Below are positions 17,609-27,303 of a stretch of DNA of 43,091 bases, one piece after another; positions within the stretch are counted from its first letter, which is position 1, and every line of letters starts with the position of its first letter. Origin of the DNA: Paludibacteraceae bacterium (GTDB lineage Bacteria; Bacteroidota; Bacteroidia; Bacteroidales; Paludibacteraceae); contig JAFSJN010000020.1 of the NCBI GenBank assembly GCA_017439235.1, positions 1-43,091 on the forward strand, read 5' to 3'. The notes beneath the pieces were generated by a model, which had not been told where the DNA came from, searched no databases, and worked only from the letters and a program-made list of their open reading frames with translations. Position numbers and translations under genes: made by a program.

Positions 17609-18184
17609 TTATTCATTATCAAGGCGAACAGTTCCGTTGCGGAGCACATATTTCTCACCCGTAGCGGGACACGTTGCGCACCCGGAAGCATCAAACACCA
17701 ATTTTTCACCATGTCTACTCACCCATCCTATTCGACGAGCCGGATTGCCAACCATAAGGGCAAAAGCAGGCACATCTTTGGTTACTACCGACCCGGCTCC
17801 GATAAGGCAATACTCGCCCAATTCATGACCGCAAACGATAGTAGCATTAGCTCCTACCGACGCTCCACGATGAAGGATAGTCGGTTTATATTCATCCTTA
17901 CGAGACACAGCCGAACGAGGATTGATAACATTCGTGAAGACCATCGACGGCCCTAAAAAGACATCGTCTTCACATTGTACACCGGTATACACGCTCACGT
18001 TGTTTTGGATCTTGCAATTACGACCCAAAACGACCTGAGGCGAGACAACCACATTTTGCCCTATGTTACAATCTTCGCCTATCGTGCAACCGGACATGAT
18101 ATGACTGAAATGCCAAATCTTCGTGCCACGACCTATTTGACACCCTTCGTCTATATATGCACTCTCGTGTTTGAAATAATCCAT
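17609..18184 (-). CDS. Hexapeptide-repeat N-acetyltransferase (WbpD/WlbB type)
   Basis: A 191-residue left-handed beta-helix acyltransferase. Hexapeptide repeats run from about residue 9 to 150 (IDEGCQIGRGTKIW, CTIGEDCNIGQNVVV, ASVGANATIVCG). The family-typical end GSVVTKDVPAFALMVGNPAR leads to a tail with Cys-x2-Cys (GCATCPATGEKY). The closest recognised group acetylates the 3-amino group of UDP-2-acetamido-3-amino-2,3-dideoxyglucuronate. The other enzymes of that pathway are not in the window, so the substrate is uncertain. I use the ATG at 18184, two bases past the rseP stop; a start 11 codons upstream would overlap rseP by 32 bases. Confidence 0.85.
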   Translation of the reverse strand: MDYFKHESAYIDEGCQIGRGTKIWHFSHIMSGCTIGEDCNIGQNVVVSPQVVLGRNCKIQNNVSVYTGVQCEDDVFLGPSMVFTNVINPRSAVSRKDEYKPTILHRGASVGANATIVCGHELGEYCLIGAGSVVTKDVPAFALMVGNPARRIGWVSRHGEKLVFDASGCATCPATGEKYVLRNGTVRLDNE

Positions 18185-18185
18185 A

Positions 18186-19628
18186 TTAGAAGAAGAATCT
18201 AAAAACATCATTACCATTTGCCAATACCAGCAAGGCCAACAATAACCAAAAACCGATATTGTTTGCCCGCTCCAGGAACTTATCGCTGGGTTGTTTGCCG
18301 GTAAATATCTCCACCAGCAGGAACAAGATATACCCTCCGTCCAAAGCCGGGATGGGCAGGAAATTCATAAAGGCCAGTATGAGACTCAAGAAAGCCGTCA
18401 TATACCAGAACAGATACCAATTCCACATCTTGGGGAACATCGACCCGATAGCTCCGAATCCGCCTACCGATTGCGCACCCTCTTTGGTGAAGACCAACTT
18501 CATCTGCTTAACGTAGTTAACCAATATATCCCATCCGTATGCTATGCCCGCAGGAATCGATTCCCAGAAGCCGTAGTCACGATGTTCCGTCTCAAAATAG
18601 TCGTATTTGCTACGCGGTATCACGCCTATACGGCATTGGTCGCCCAAGAAACACTCGGCTGTAAACAATGTCGTATCGCGCCATACGCTAAGTGTAATCG
18701 TCTCGCACGGATGCTTGCGCAACTCTTCGGTTACCATTACGGCACAAGGAGTCGCTTTGCCACAAACGGCCACTATACTGTCGCCACGTTGCAAACCGGC
18801 CATCTCGGCTGCCGTTCCCGGGAAAACCGAATCGATAACAAACGGGATATATTCGCTAATAAAGATATAGCGCGACTTGACATACGACTTATCACTATGC
18901 TGTTTTTGACGCTCCACGCGGTCGTATTCATTTTGCAAGGCCAGATAACGCTTGCCTAAGTCTTCCGACAAAGTAAGCGCCACAGTATCCTGACCACGCA
19001 ACACAACTACGTCACGACGTCCTTCTACCACCAGCCAACTCATCACATCTGACAAGTCTTCCGGTTCCTCGCCATTGATAGTCAGGATGCGGTCTTGCTG
19101 CACAAACCCTTCCTCCGTCAGGAGCTGAGAATAATACAAACCTCTGTCCACATTACGCAACGGCAGGGTGTCTGTACCCCAAATATATAGCAGTTGTCCA
19201 AAGATAAGCAGGGCCGCGATAAAGTTAACCAATATACCTCCTATTATAATGCACAAACGTTGCCATACATTCTTGGCGCGGAACTCCCATGGCTGAGGAG
19301 GTGTTTTGGCTATATCGTCCGACGAGTGTGTCTCGTCAACCATACCGCAGATAGCACAATACCCTCCAAACGGTATCCAGCCTATTCCCCACTCTGTCGA
19401 TTCTGGATGCTTACTCCATTCATCTTCCTCGGTAGTATTGGGGGCAAAGAAACGGAAATGCCATCGTCCGTCAAACTTCTTAGCCCGCATCAACGAGAAA
19501 CGCCAATTGAAGAACATATAAAACTTCTCCACACGTACGCCAAAGATACGCGCAAAGGTAAAATGCCCCAACTCGTGGATAACCACCAGAAAACTAAGGG
19601 CTAATAATAATTGTATTGCTTGAATCAT
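18186..19628 (-). CDS. rseP: RIP zinc metalloprotease RseP (site-2 protease)
   Basis: A 480-residue inner-membrane protease that cleaves anti-sigma factors or leftover signal peptides within the membrane. The zinc motif HELGH is at 18-22 in the first helix, and the second metal-ligand motif NFLPIPALDGG is at about 422-432. A GYCAICGMVDE loop follows the GIGWIPFGG segment near 85-100. One or two PDZ-like regions lie between about 190 and 330 (TAAEMAGLQRGDSIVAV is clear). Its 4-base overlap with dxr recalls the common dxr-rseP pairing in bacteria. Confidence 0.95.
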   Translation of the reverse strand: MIQAIQLLLALSFLVVIHELGHFTFARIFGVRVEKFYMFFNWRFSLMRAKKFDGRWHFRFFAPNTTEEDEWSKHPESTEWGIGWIPFGGYCAICGMVDETHSSDDIAKTPPQPWEFRAKNVWQRLCIIIGGILVNFIAALLIFGQLLYIWGTDTLPLRNVDRGLYYSQLLTEEGFVQQDRILTINGEEPEDLSDVMSWLVVEGRRDVVVLRGQDTVALTLSEDLGKRYLALQNEYDRVERQKQHSDKSYVKSRYIFISEYIPFVIDSVFPGTAAEMAGLQRGDSIVAVCGKATPCAVMVTEELRKHPCETITLSVWRDTTLFTAECFLGDQCRIGVIPRSKYDYFETEHRDYGFWESIPAGIAYGWDILVNYVKQMKLVFTKEGAQSVGGFGAIGSMFPKMWNWYLFWYMTAFLSLILAFMNFLPIPALDGGYILFLLVEIFTGKQPSDKFLERANNIGFWLLLALLVLANGNDVFRFFF

Positions 19629-20776
19629 AATAAACTCTCTGCTATTGTTCTTGCTTCCTTATCGGTCAAAACATAATCTTCGTACGTAGGTTTAGCTACA
19701 AAAGCGGCCCGGCTCATCGTGCGAGCTATAATATCGCTCATCTGCAGGAAACCGCACCGGCCTTCTCTAAACGCCAGGTTCACCACCTCGTTAGCGGCAT
19801 TCAGCACACAAGGCATATTACCTCCGCGACGGATCGCCTCGTAGGCCAATCCTAAATTGGGGAAACGTTGCATATCCGGTCGTTCAAAGGTCAACTGTCC
19901 TAAAGCCAACAAATCCGCACGCGGGAAATCGCTCTTCAGCCGTTCGGGATAAGAGAGCGCATACTGTATCGGCAAACGCATATCGGGTGCACCCAACTGG
20001 GCTTTGATGGCGCCATCGGTATATTGTACGGCCGAATGGACTATCGATTGCGGATGAACGACCACCTCTATCTTCTCTTCCGACACACCGAACAACCATT
20101 TGGCTTCGATAACCTCAAACCCCTTATTCATCATCGAGGCCGAGTCGATAGTTATCTTTGCGCCCATTGTCCAATTGGGATGTTTCAGAGCATCAGCAGC
20201 CGTTACGCTTTGCATCTGCTCAAGTGAGAAGGTACGGAATGGTCCTCCGCTGGCAGTCAACAATATCTTCTCTATCTCATTTGTATCCTCGCCCACAAGA
20301 CTCTGAAAGATAGCACTATGCTCGCTATCGACCGGCAGAATGGGAGTATGATGCTTGACGGACAGTTCGCAGATAATTTCTCCGGCCACGACCAAGGTCT
20401 CTTTATTGGCCAAGGCTATCGTCTTGCCGGCTTTGATGGCCTCTATCGTCGGCCTCAAACCTGCGTACCCCACCATCGCCGCTACTACCACATCTATCGA
20501 CGGCATCGTCACCATCTGTGCGATAGCATCTGCACCGGCCCAAACCTTACAATCGATATCCGATAGAGCATCCCGCAACGACTCATAATACGATTCGTCG
20601 GCTATACATACCACCTCCGGATGAAACTCGCGAGCCTGCTCAATCAACTTATCCACACTTTGGTGAGCCGAGATAGCATACACGCTATACCGTTCCGGAT
20701 AGGCGCGCACCACCTCTAAGGTCTGCGTTCCTATACTACCCGTCGAGCCTAATATACAAATTTGCTTACTTTTCAC
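19625..20776 (-). CDS. dxr: 1-deoxy-D-xylulose 5-phosphate reductoisomerase
   Basis: A 383-residue NADPH enzyme for the second step of the MEP isoprenoid pathway, which feeds undecaprenyl phosphate and menaquinone synthesis. Visible motifs are GSTGSIG at 10-16, ANKET at 123-127, the metal-binding DSEHSA at 150-155, TASGGPF near 174-180 and the SMMNKGFEVIEA block. The start codon is GTG (MKSKQICILG). It is 13 bases from the stop of the LytM-like gene. Confidence 0.97.
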   Translation of the reverse strand: MKSKQICILGSTGSIGTQTLEVVRAYPERYSVYAISAHQSVDKLIEQAREFHPEVVCIADESYYESLRDALSDIDCKVWAGADAIAQMVTMPSIDVVVAAMVGYAGLRPTIEAIKAGKTIALANKETLVVAGEIICELSVKHHTPILPVDSEHSAIFQSLVGEDTNEIEKILLTASGGPFRTFSLEQMQSVTAADALKHPNWTMGAKITIDSASMMNKGFEVIEAKWLFGVSEEKIEVVVHPQSIVHSAVQYTDGAIKAQLGAPDMRLPIQYALSYPERLKSDFPRADLLALGQLTFERPDMQRFPNLGLAYEAIRRGGNMPCVLNAANEVVNLAFREGRCGFLQMSDIIARTMSRAAFVAKPTYEDYVLTDKEARTIAESLL

Positions 20777-20789
20777 TTTTTATTCTTCA

Positions 20790-21608
20790 CTACCAAACAA
20801 TCACTTCTTCCGGATTGACAGGCTCTCCGTCTTTCCATAACTCGAATCCCAGAGGCATACCATTATTCACCATCGCTATACTCTCACCCGCTTGAACGAC
20901 ATCTCCTACGCGCTTGAGTACGCGACCGGCATTACGATAGATACTCATATAGTTGGCATGCTGAACGATAAGTGTATACGTGTCATTCAATTCGTGATTG
21001 ACATATACCAATGTCCCTGCCAATACCGATGATACATTTTCCTTGTCCGGCGTAGCCACCAAGATATGGTATTGTCCTTCTTGGGCCGCATAATGCTCTG
21101 TTACTACGCCATGAACAGGACGGAAAAGCGTTACCACAGGGATGGTATTTTGAATATCAAACAACTGCAGGTTATCCTTTTCTTTCTGCTCATACTGCGC
21201 CACAAACTCCTCGGTTGCCTCACTCTTAGCGATAAGCAGTTGCTCGCGCATAATCAGTTGCAACGAGTCGAGCGTCTGTACGGTATCCGACTGTACTTGA
21301 CCGGCTGTTACCTCACGAATGATATCCAGATAGCGTCTCTGCACCTCCAACGAGGAACCCAAAGAATCAATACGCGAGGTCTGAACCACAAGTTGCTGAC
21401 GCATATCGGCCGAATAGCCCGGCAGGATATTACGAACCGGCGTATATACTATCAACAACGACAACAATCCCAACGCTAACACAAACAGCAGCACCAGTAA
21501 CGACACAGCCCCCAAGGGACTGAGTCGTACATGCCACAACTCGCGAAGCGTTTGCTCGTCGACGATGCTGATACGTCTTTTTATGCGATGATGGTGCAAC
21601 CCTGACAC
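20790..21608 (-). CDS. LytM/M23-like protein, apparently degenerate
   Basis: A 272-residue membrane-anchored periplasmic protein. A cytoplasmic tail of about 30 residues precedes a helix at about 35-57. A region of coiled-coil character follows (about 65-140), then a LytM/M23-like domain at about 160-270. The domain shape is recognisable ([38 protein letters not shown], then [17 protein letters not shown]). However, the catalytic HxH is replaced by GFE and the HxGxD site by a Gln/His-containing segment. It is therefore probably an inactive activator or scaffold, as in EnvC/NlpD-type proteins. The GTG start lies 28 bases inside the fumarase gene. Confidence 0.78.
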   Translation of the reverse strand: MSGLHHHRIKRRISIVDEQTLRELWHVRLSPLGAVSLLVLLFVLALGLLSLLIVYTPVRNILPGYSADMRQQLVVQTSRIDSLGSSLEVQRRYLDIIREVTAGQVQSDTVQTLDSLQLIMREQLLIAKSEATEEFVAQYEQKEKDNLQLFDIQNTIPVVTLFRPVHGVVTEHYAAQEGQYHILVATPDKENVSSVLAGTLVYVNHELNDTYTLIVQHANYMSIYRNAGRVLKRVGDVVQAGESIAMVNNGMPLGFELWKDGEPVNPEEVIVW

Positions 21609-23221
21609 GGCTTCAACTGTTTAAAGAAATCATTCCCCTTATCGTCTACCAGTATGAAGGCCGGGAAGTTCTCCACTTCAATCTTCCAGATGGCTTCCAT
21701 ACCCAACTCCGGATACTCTACGCATTCGATACTCTTGATATTGTTCTGCGCCAGAATAGCGGCAGGACCACCTATCGAACCCAGATAGAAGCCGCCATGT
21801 TTCTGGCATGCATTCGTCACATCTATCGAACGGTTACCCTTAGCCAGCATGATCATACTGCCTCCATGGTCTTGGAACTCATCTACGTAAGGATCCATAC
21901 GACCGGCTGTCGTCGGGCCCATCGAACCGCATGCCATACCTGCAGGAGTCTTAGCAGGACCAGCATAGTAGATAGGATGATTCTTCAGATATTCCGGCAT
22001 CGCCTCACCTGCATCCAGACGGGCTTTAATCTTAGCATGCGCGATATCGCGACCAACGATAATCGTACCATTCAGACTCAGACGCGTACCGATGGGGTAT
22101 TTCGTCAGAATCTTGCACACATCCGCCATCGGCTGGTTCAGGTCGATTCGAACGGCATCCCCTTCACCGGCTTGACGCAACTCATCGGGAATCAGACTGG
22201 CCGGATTGTTGTCCAACTTCTCAATCCATATACCGTCCTTATTGATCTTACATTTGATATTTCTGTCGGCCGAGCAACTAACGCCCAGACCTATCGGGCA
22301 ACTGGCTCCGTGACGCGGCAGACGAACGACACGCACGTCGTGTGCCATATATTTTCCACCAAATTGAGCACCCAGACCAATCTTGTAAGCCTCTTGCAGC
22401 AGTTGTTTCTCCAACTCGATGTCGCGGAACGCACGACCGGTCTCGTCACCTGTCGTAGGCAGGCTATCGTAGTAATGTGTCGAAGCCAACTTAACCGTCA
22501 GCAAGTTCTTCTCTGCACTCGTACCGCCAATCACTATAGCGATATGATACGGAGGACAAGCAGCCGTACCCAGACTCTTCATCTTCTCTACCAAGAAAGG
22601 AATCAACGTTCCCGGATTCTGAATACGCGCCTTCGTTTCCTGATACAGATAGGTCTTATTGGCGCTACCGCCACCTTTGGTCACACAGAGGAAACGATAT
22701 TCTGCTCCTTCCGTAGCCTCCAAATCAATCTGCGCCGGCAAGTTACATTTCGTATTCACCTCATCGTACATATTGAGCGGAGCATTCTGACTGTATCGCA
22801 GGTTGCACTCGGTATAGGTATTATAGACACCCTTACTCAGAGCCTCCTCATCGCAGAAACCGGTCCAAACCTCTTGGCCTTTCTCGCCATGGATAATAGC
22901 CGTACCTGTATCCTGGCATAGCGGCAATTGACCCTTGCAAGCCACTTCGGCATTTCGCAAGAATGTCAAAGCCACATATTTATCGTTCGCCGAAGCCTCC
23001 GGGTCACGCAGAATCTTAGCCACTTGTTCGTTATGACTGCGACGCAACATAAAGCTCACGTCATGAAAAGCCTGCTGAGCCATCATGGTCAACGCTTCCG
23101 GCTGAACTTTTAAGATTTCATGTCCTTCAAAATTGCTCACGCTTACATAGTCTTTGGTGAGCAGATAGTATTCCGTCTCGTCCTTGCCGAGTTGGAACAT
23201 AGGTGCATACTTAAATTCCAT
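21581..23221 (-). CDS. fumA: Fumarate hydratase, class I (iron-sulfur)
   Basis: A 546-residue two-domain class I fumarase converting fumarate and malate. The expected [4Fe-4S] ligands are Cys102 (LPLCQDTGT), Cys222 (AACPPYH) and Cys316 (GVSCSADR), at E. coli FumA/FumB-like spacing. The C-terminal domain shows [20 protein letters not shown] set the start at the ATG at 23221 (MEFKYAP), since an upstream extension would run almost to the -7 box. It is the first gene of the long operon. Oxygen sensitivity is expected of this class and fits an anaerobe. Confidence 0.95.
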   Translation of the reverse strand: MEFKYAPMFQLGKDETEYYLLTKDYVSVSNFEGHEILKVQPEALTMMAQQAFHDVSFMLRRSHNEQVAKILRDPEASANDKYVALTFLRNAEVACKGQLPLCQDTGTAIIHGEKGQEVWTGFCDEEALSKGVYNTYTECNLRYSQNAPLNMYDEVNTKCNLPAQIDLEATEGAEYRFLCVTKGGGSANKTYLYQETKARIQNPGTLIPFLVEKMKSLGTAACPPYHIAIVIGGTSAEKNLLTVKLASTHYYDSLPTTGDETGRAFRDIELEKQLLQEAYKIGLGAQFGGKYMAHDVRVVRLPRHGASCPIGLGVSCSADRNIKCKINKDGIWIEKLDNNPASLIPDELRQAGEGDAVRIDLNQPMADVCKILTKYPIGTRLSLNGTIIVGRDIAHAKIKARLDAGEAMPEYLKNHPIYYAGPAKTPAGMACGSMGPTTAGRMDPYVDEFQDHGGSMIMLAKGNRSIDVTNACQKHGGFYLGSIGGPAAILAQNNIKSIECVEYPELGMEAIWKIEVENFPAFILVDDKGNDFFKQLKPCQGCTIIA

Positions 23222-23247
23222 AATTACACAATTTAGCAATTTGGGTG

Positions 23248-23278
23248 CAAATTTACAAAAAATATTTGATATGTCAAA
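23248..23278 (-). promoter_or_regulatory. Promoter of the fumarase-led operon
   Basis: The -7 box TAAATTTG (23248-23255) lies exactly 19 bases from the -33 box TTTG (23275-23278). The -33 box begins an imperfect inverted repeat TTTGACATATCAAA. It touches the T-run of the terminator for the upstream manA operon. Confidence 0.9.
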
Positions 23279-23304
23279 AAAAAAGCGACCTTTGGTCGCA
23301 TTTT
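23275..23304 (-). terminator. Rho-independent terminator after manA
   Basis: The stem GCGACC/GGTCGC (23285-23290 and 23294-23299) has a three-base loop. It is flanked by an A-run and, on the minus strand, a 9-base T-run. It lies right after the manA stop codon and ends the 29.7-23.3 kb operon. The T-run directly joins the -33 box of the next promoter. Confidence 0.93.
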
Positions 23305-24236
23305 TATTGATTTTTCGGAAGTATATACACTTCCAAGAGGCGTGTCGGGGATTTAGGAGCCAACCGTATGTCGTTTAATACAGCAGGTAGCAAGAGTACC
23401 TCTCCTGCTCGTATCGTCTCCTTGCCTTCCTCCGTTATTACTTCCGTTTCGCCTTGCGTAATCAGATAGACGACAAACGAATCCAAGGCTGCATAGTTGC
23501 GTCCGACAGGTTTATCAAAAGCCAAGAGATTGGACGTAAAATGGACATCATTTATTAAGTTAACAGCAGCATTTTGAGGTTGCTCATATTGCACCAAAGG
23601 CTGCTTAACGGCCGCATAATCCAACACTTCCAAGGACTGTTCCACATGTAGCGGACGCAACTGTCCGTCTAATCCGGGACGCTGGTAATCGTATAACCTG
23701 AAGGTTATATCGCTCGTCTCCTGTATCTCCAATACCTGTACACCCTTGCACAAAGCGTGTACACGTCCGGCAGGGATAAAGGCTACATCTCCCTCGGTCA
23801 CTTCAGTCCGTTGCAACACATCTGCTATACGATTGATTGCCAGCAGGCTGCGCACCTCTTCCCGATTTGTATTCTTATTAAATCCCGAGATGATTGCTGC
23901 CTTATTTTCAGCATGGGTAACATACCACATCTCGGTCTTGCCCAACTCGTCATCTTCGGCCGCAAAATCGTCATCCGGATGCACTTGTACGGACAAGTCA
24001 TCCTGAGCATCTATCGACTTGAATAACAATGGGAAAAGGTAGCCAAAACGGTCATATACCGCTCCTCCCACCAATTCGTCCATGTATATCTCCAATACCT
24101 CCGACAGACTGTTATTGCGCAACATCCCGTTAGCTACTATTGACTGGTCTTCACCATAGCCTGACAATAGCCACGACTCGCTACCCCACACTTTGGGTTT
24201 GACGATAGGTTTGAATTTTAACGGATACAAAGCCAT
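23304..24236 (-). CDS. manA: Mannose-6-phosphate isomerase, class I
   Basis: A 310-residue zinc cupin enzyme interconverting fructose-6-phosphate and mannose-6-phosphate. Zinc-site motifs are visible: QVHPDD at 84-89, KTEMWYV at 100-106 and [11 protein letters not shown] in the second cupin half. It is the short bacterial form. It supplies the first mannose step for GDP-fucose made by gmd and fcl in the adjoining operon. The start is two bases from the galE stop; a strong terminator follows. Confidence 0.93.
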   Translation of the reverse strand: MALYPLKFKPIVKPKVWGSESWLLSGYGEDQSIVANGMLRNNSLSEVLEIYMDELVGGAVYDRFGYLFPLLFKSIDAQDDLSVQVHPDDDFAAEDDELGKTEMWYVTHAENKAAIISGFNKNTNREEVRSLLAINRIADVLQRTEVTEGDVAFIPAGRVHALCKGVQVLEIQETSDITFRLYDYQRPGLDGQLRPLHVEQSLEVLDYAAVKQPLVQYEQPQNAAVNLINDVHFTSNLLAFDKPVGRNYAALDSFVVYLITQGETEVITEEGKETIRAGEVLLLPAVLNDIRLAPKSPTRLLEVYILPKNQ

Positions 24237-24237
24237 C

Positions 24238-25266
24238 TTACAAGTTTCTCAGTTTTTTCTCCCAATTCCAGGCACTCATCAGCACCTCTTCCATAGGCGT
24301 ATCGGCTGACCATCCCAACACCTTATTGGCCCTTGTCGGATTGGCCCATACCTGCTCTATATCGCCTTCACGACGACCTACTATCTCGTAGGGTACACGC
24401 ACACCTGTTGCATCCATAAAGGCTTTCACGATTTCCATCACGCTCCATCCTCGTCCTGTTCCCAGGTTGAATACCTCTACCTGTGCTCTGCCCTTTCCGG
24501 CCAACATACGATCTACAGCCTTGACATGCGCTTTAGCCAGGTCCATGACATAGATATAGTCACGGATACAGGTGCCATCGGGCGTATTATAGTCGTTACC
24601 GAATATTTTCAGGCATTTACGCACACCTGCAGCCGTCTGCGTAACAAAAGGCAACAGATTAGCCGGTACGCCATTAGGCAACTCACCTATCATAGCCGAC
24701 GGATGAGCACCTATAGGATTGAAATAGCGTAAGATAGCTGCATGCAGATTGGAGTCTGCATAACAGGTATCCCGAATAATCTGTTCGTTGATTTGTTTGG
24801 TATGCCCATAGGGTGACAAAGCCGGTTGTAACGGAGCCGTCTCGTCTACAGGAAGATGAGCAGTATCGGGTTGACCGTATACCGTACACGAGGACGAGAA
24901 GACCAGACTATTCACACCATGTGCCTGCATCAACTTCAACAAAGTGAGCAACGAACCCACATTGTTGCTATAGTATTTGAGCGGCTGTTCGACCGACTCG
25001 CCGATGGCCTTACTGGCCGCAAAATGGATGATAGCCTCTATGTCCGGATAACGGGCAAAGAGACGATCCATGTGGATGTAATTGGCGCAGTCAAGGTTCT
25101 CGAAATCGGGACGACGCCCCGTGATAGCTTCTATACCGTCTAAGACCTCAATATTCGAGTTGCTGAGATTATCGACAATAACGACATCGTAGCCCTGTTC
25201 TTGCAGACAGACCACGGTATGTGAGCCTATATAGCCGGTGCCTCCGGTAACTAAAATTCTTGCCAT
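24238..25266 (-). CDS. galE: UDP-glucose 4-epimerase
   Basis: A 342-residue extended SDR that interconverts UDP-glucose and UDP-galactose. GGTGYIGSH is at 8-16, SSSCTVYG supplies the catalytic Ser/Thr, and SPYGHTK gives Y-x3-K. The MIGELPNGVPANLLPF substrate loop is typical of GalE. Activity on N-acetylated sugars is possible, since loop residues decide this. It lies in an operon with a sugar nucleotidyltransferase and manA. Confidence 0.94.
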   Translation of the reverse strand: MARILVTGGTGYIGSHTVVCLQEQGYDVVIVDNLSNSNIEVLDGIEAITGRRPDFENLDCANYIHMDRLFARYPDIEAIIHFAASKAIGESVEQPLKYYSNNVGSLLTLLKLMQAHGVNSLVFSSSCTVYGQPDTAHLPVDETAPLQPALSPYGHTKQINEQIIRDTCYADSNLHAAILRYFNPIGAHPSAMIGELPNGVPANLLPFVTQTAAGVRKCLKIFGNDYNTPDGTCIRDYIYVMDLAKAHVKAVDRMLAGKGRAQVEVFNLGTGRGWSVMEIVKAFMDATGVRVPYEIVGRREGDIEQVWANPTRANKVLGWSADTPMEEVLMSAWNWEKKLRNL

Positions 25267-25278
25267 AGACGTATGGTA

Positions 25279-26178
25279 TTAAAATAATTTCTCAGGATAT
25301 ATTCCATTATGGATCAATTCGTTGATACGCATTACCACCTGGGGTCTATCTTCTGCATACGTTACTCCGAACCATTTACTCGGCGTATCCAATACGCGGC
25401 AGGTAGCCTTACCCGATTGAATCAAATCGTTCACTAAAGTGGGGATATAAAACTCTTTCTTAAACTCCTGTCCGTTCTCCTTGAGGAACACACGGAAAGC
25501 CTCTTCGGCATACTCAAAATATTCCGGTGTGAAGCCCCACATATTCATCGATACAGGAGCATGAGGATCCAGAGGAGTATCTATGTTGTTCTCGGTATAG
25601 ACGATAACGCCATCCTTTTCCTCTATCTTGGTGCGCTCTGTGACATCGGTCAAAAAGCCCTTCTCATCCGTAGCACACACGCCACGCGAAACACTTCCAT
25701 TCTCGCTCAAAGTGTTGCATACGCGATAACCTACCATGCAATATTGTCCTTTTGTACCTTCAGCCTGACGCAGATAGTCAGCCAATACCTCGAACGACTC
25801 CTTACCATAGAAATCGTCAGCATTAATAACGGCAAAGGGTTCGTGAATCAAATCCTTACCCATCAGTACTGCATGATTGGTTCCCCAGGGCTTTTGGCGT
25901 TCCGTATTGTACGTGCATCCTGCCGGCACTTTATCCAGCGATTGGAAGCATATCTCACAGGGCACTTTGTCCTCGTACTTACTCAAGACGGCCTTGCGGA
26001 AATCGTCCTCAAAATCGTGACGGATTACAAAGACTATCTTTCCGAATCCGGCCCTTAAGGCATCGAATACGCTATAGTCCATAATCGTCTCTCCGTGAGG
26101 ACCTAAACCGTCTATCTGTTTCAATCCTCCGTAACGACTGCCCATGCCGGCAGCTAAAATAAACAATGTAGGTTTCAT
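25279..26178 (-). CDS. Sugar-phosphate nucleotidyltransferase
   Basis: A 299-residue protein of the NTP_transferase (GT-A-like) family. The nucleotide loop LAAGMGSRYGGLKQ is at 8-21, KPWGTNHAVL follows, and AVINADDFYG provides the metal-binding Asp. The family includes UTP-glucose-1-phosphate and mannose-1-phosphate transferases; this subgroup is common in Bacteroidota and of unproven specificity. Position beside galE favours a UDP-hexose product. No C-terminal hexapeptide domain is present. Confidence 0.85.
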   Translation of the reverse strand: MKPTLFILAAGMGSRYGGLKQIDGLGPHGETIMDYSVFDALRAGFGKIVFVIRHDFEDDFRKAVLSKYEDKVPCEICFQSLDKVPAGCTYNTERQKPWGTNHAVLMGKDLIHEPFAVINADDFYGKESFEVLADYLRQAEGTKGQYCMVGYRVCNTLSENGSVSRGVCATDEKGFLTDVTERTKIEEKDGVIVYTENNIDTPLDPHAPVSMNMWGFTPEYFEYAEEAFRVFLKENGQEFKKEFYIPTLVNDLIQSGKATCRVLDTPSKWFGVTYAEDRPQVVMRINELIHNGIYPEKLF

Positions 26179-26196
26179 ATCTTGTATTTTAGTCTC

Positions 26197-27303
26197 TTAT
26201 TCATTCACAATAATCGTCTTACCATCCTTCTTCTTATGTTTGAACCACAGTCCGTATACTTCCGAACAGTTGCCCGCAGTAATAAAGGCTTTGATATGGC
26301 AGTCGCGGATAAACGCCATCAGACCGGAGAACTCGTCTTGCGTCAACAACGTCTGTATCTCAGTATGTTCTTCGCCGCTATATCCGCCTTCGATTTTGTA
26401 TAGCGAACAACCACGAACTAACGTGGCTACAATGTATTCGCGCACTTTTTCCGGCTCATTAGAGATAACGCACACGCGTTTTCGTTTGTTAAACGAAGCT
26501 GTGAAATAGTCGATTACCAAGCCGTTGATCCATGTGCCGATAAGTCCGATAACGACCATGCGGAAGTCGTTAATCAGGAGAGCCGAACAGCAGATAATAG
26601 CACCGCCGATGGATACCGATACGCCGATATCGAAGTGGAGATATTTATTGATAATCTTAGCTAAGATATCCAGGCCTCCGGTAGAAGCATTAATACGAAA
26701 TTCGAAAGCCTGACACGCGCTCAACAGGAACACGAAACATACCAAGTCGAACCACACATCTCCCATACCTAATCCGGACGACATGACCGAGTCTTTGACC
26801 TGCATCAATACCTCGCCGGCCCTGCTGAGCAGATAGGGATTACCGTTCGCATCCAATACTGTCTGACCGGCTTGCAATTGTGCCAATACCTCCGGATTTT
26901 GAATGACCTGGTGCGTGAAGTTGGTATATGGATAAATACGGTCCCATACCTGGATTAGCGGACCTAAGATCATAGCCGTATAGACGGTCTTAGCGCCAAA
27001 CTCGTTACCGATAAGCACAAAGGCCAATACCAGCAGGAACGCGTTGATACCCATGATCCAATACGACAAGGTGTCGGCTGTGCCGCCTAAGACGGTATTG
27101 ATGATAATACTCAAACCCGATATCGTACCTACGATCAGGTGACTGGGCGAGAGGAAATAGTAGACGGCAGCTGCTCCGAATACCATGCCGATGGTCATCA
27201 GTACCAGCTCCTTCCAGAATTTCTTCGTCTTCATGGCGTGTACAAATTCCGTGAGTAAGTCACGCCAGTAGGGCCATGAAAAGATTACTTGCAAATGCTT
27301 CAT
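26197..27303 (-). CDS. YitT family membrane protein (DUF161 + DUF2179)
   Basis: A 368-residue protein with five to six membrane helices between about 30 and 275. The signatures are YYFLSPSHLIVGTISGLSII near 68 and the NASTGGLDILAKIINKY motif near 207. A C-terminal DUF2179 domain follows (RKRVCVISNEPEKVREYIV, then RGCSLYKIEGGYSG). Function is unknown; members are sometimes annotated as permeases. It is the most divergent of three paralogues in this window, with an insert (about 135-170) absent from the other two. Its ATG overlaps the aspartate kinase stop by one base. Confidence 0.9.
   Translation of the reverse strand: MKHLQVIFSWPYWRDLLTEFVHAMKTKKFWKELVLMTIGMVFGAAAVYYFLSPSHLIVGTISGLSIIINTVLGGTADTLSYWIMGINAFLLVLAFVLIGNEFGAKTVYTAMILGPLIQVWDRIYPYTNFTHQVIQNPEVLAQLQAGQTVLDANGNPYLLSRAGEVLMQVKDSVMSSGLGMGDVWFDLVCFVFLLSACQAFEFRINASTGGLDILAKIINKYLHFDIGVSVSIGGAIICCSALLINDFRMVVIGLIGTWINGLVIDYFTASFNKRKRVCVISNEPEKVREYIVATLVRGCSLYKIEGGYSGEEHTEIQTLLTQDEFSGLMAFIRDCHIKAFITAGNCSEVYGLWFKHKKKDGKTIIVNE

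Noticed and set aside
21797-22921. A 374-codon plus-strand open frame.
   Set aside because: It is antisense to the well-supported fumarase gene, with no promoter and no domain; a codon-usage shadow.
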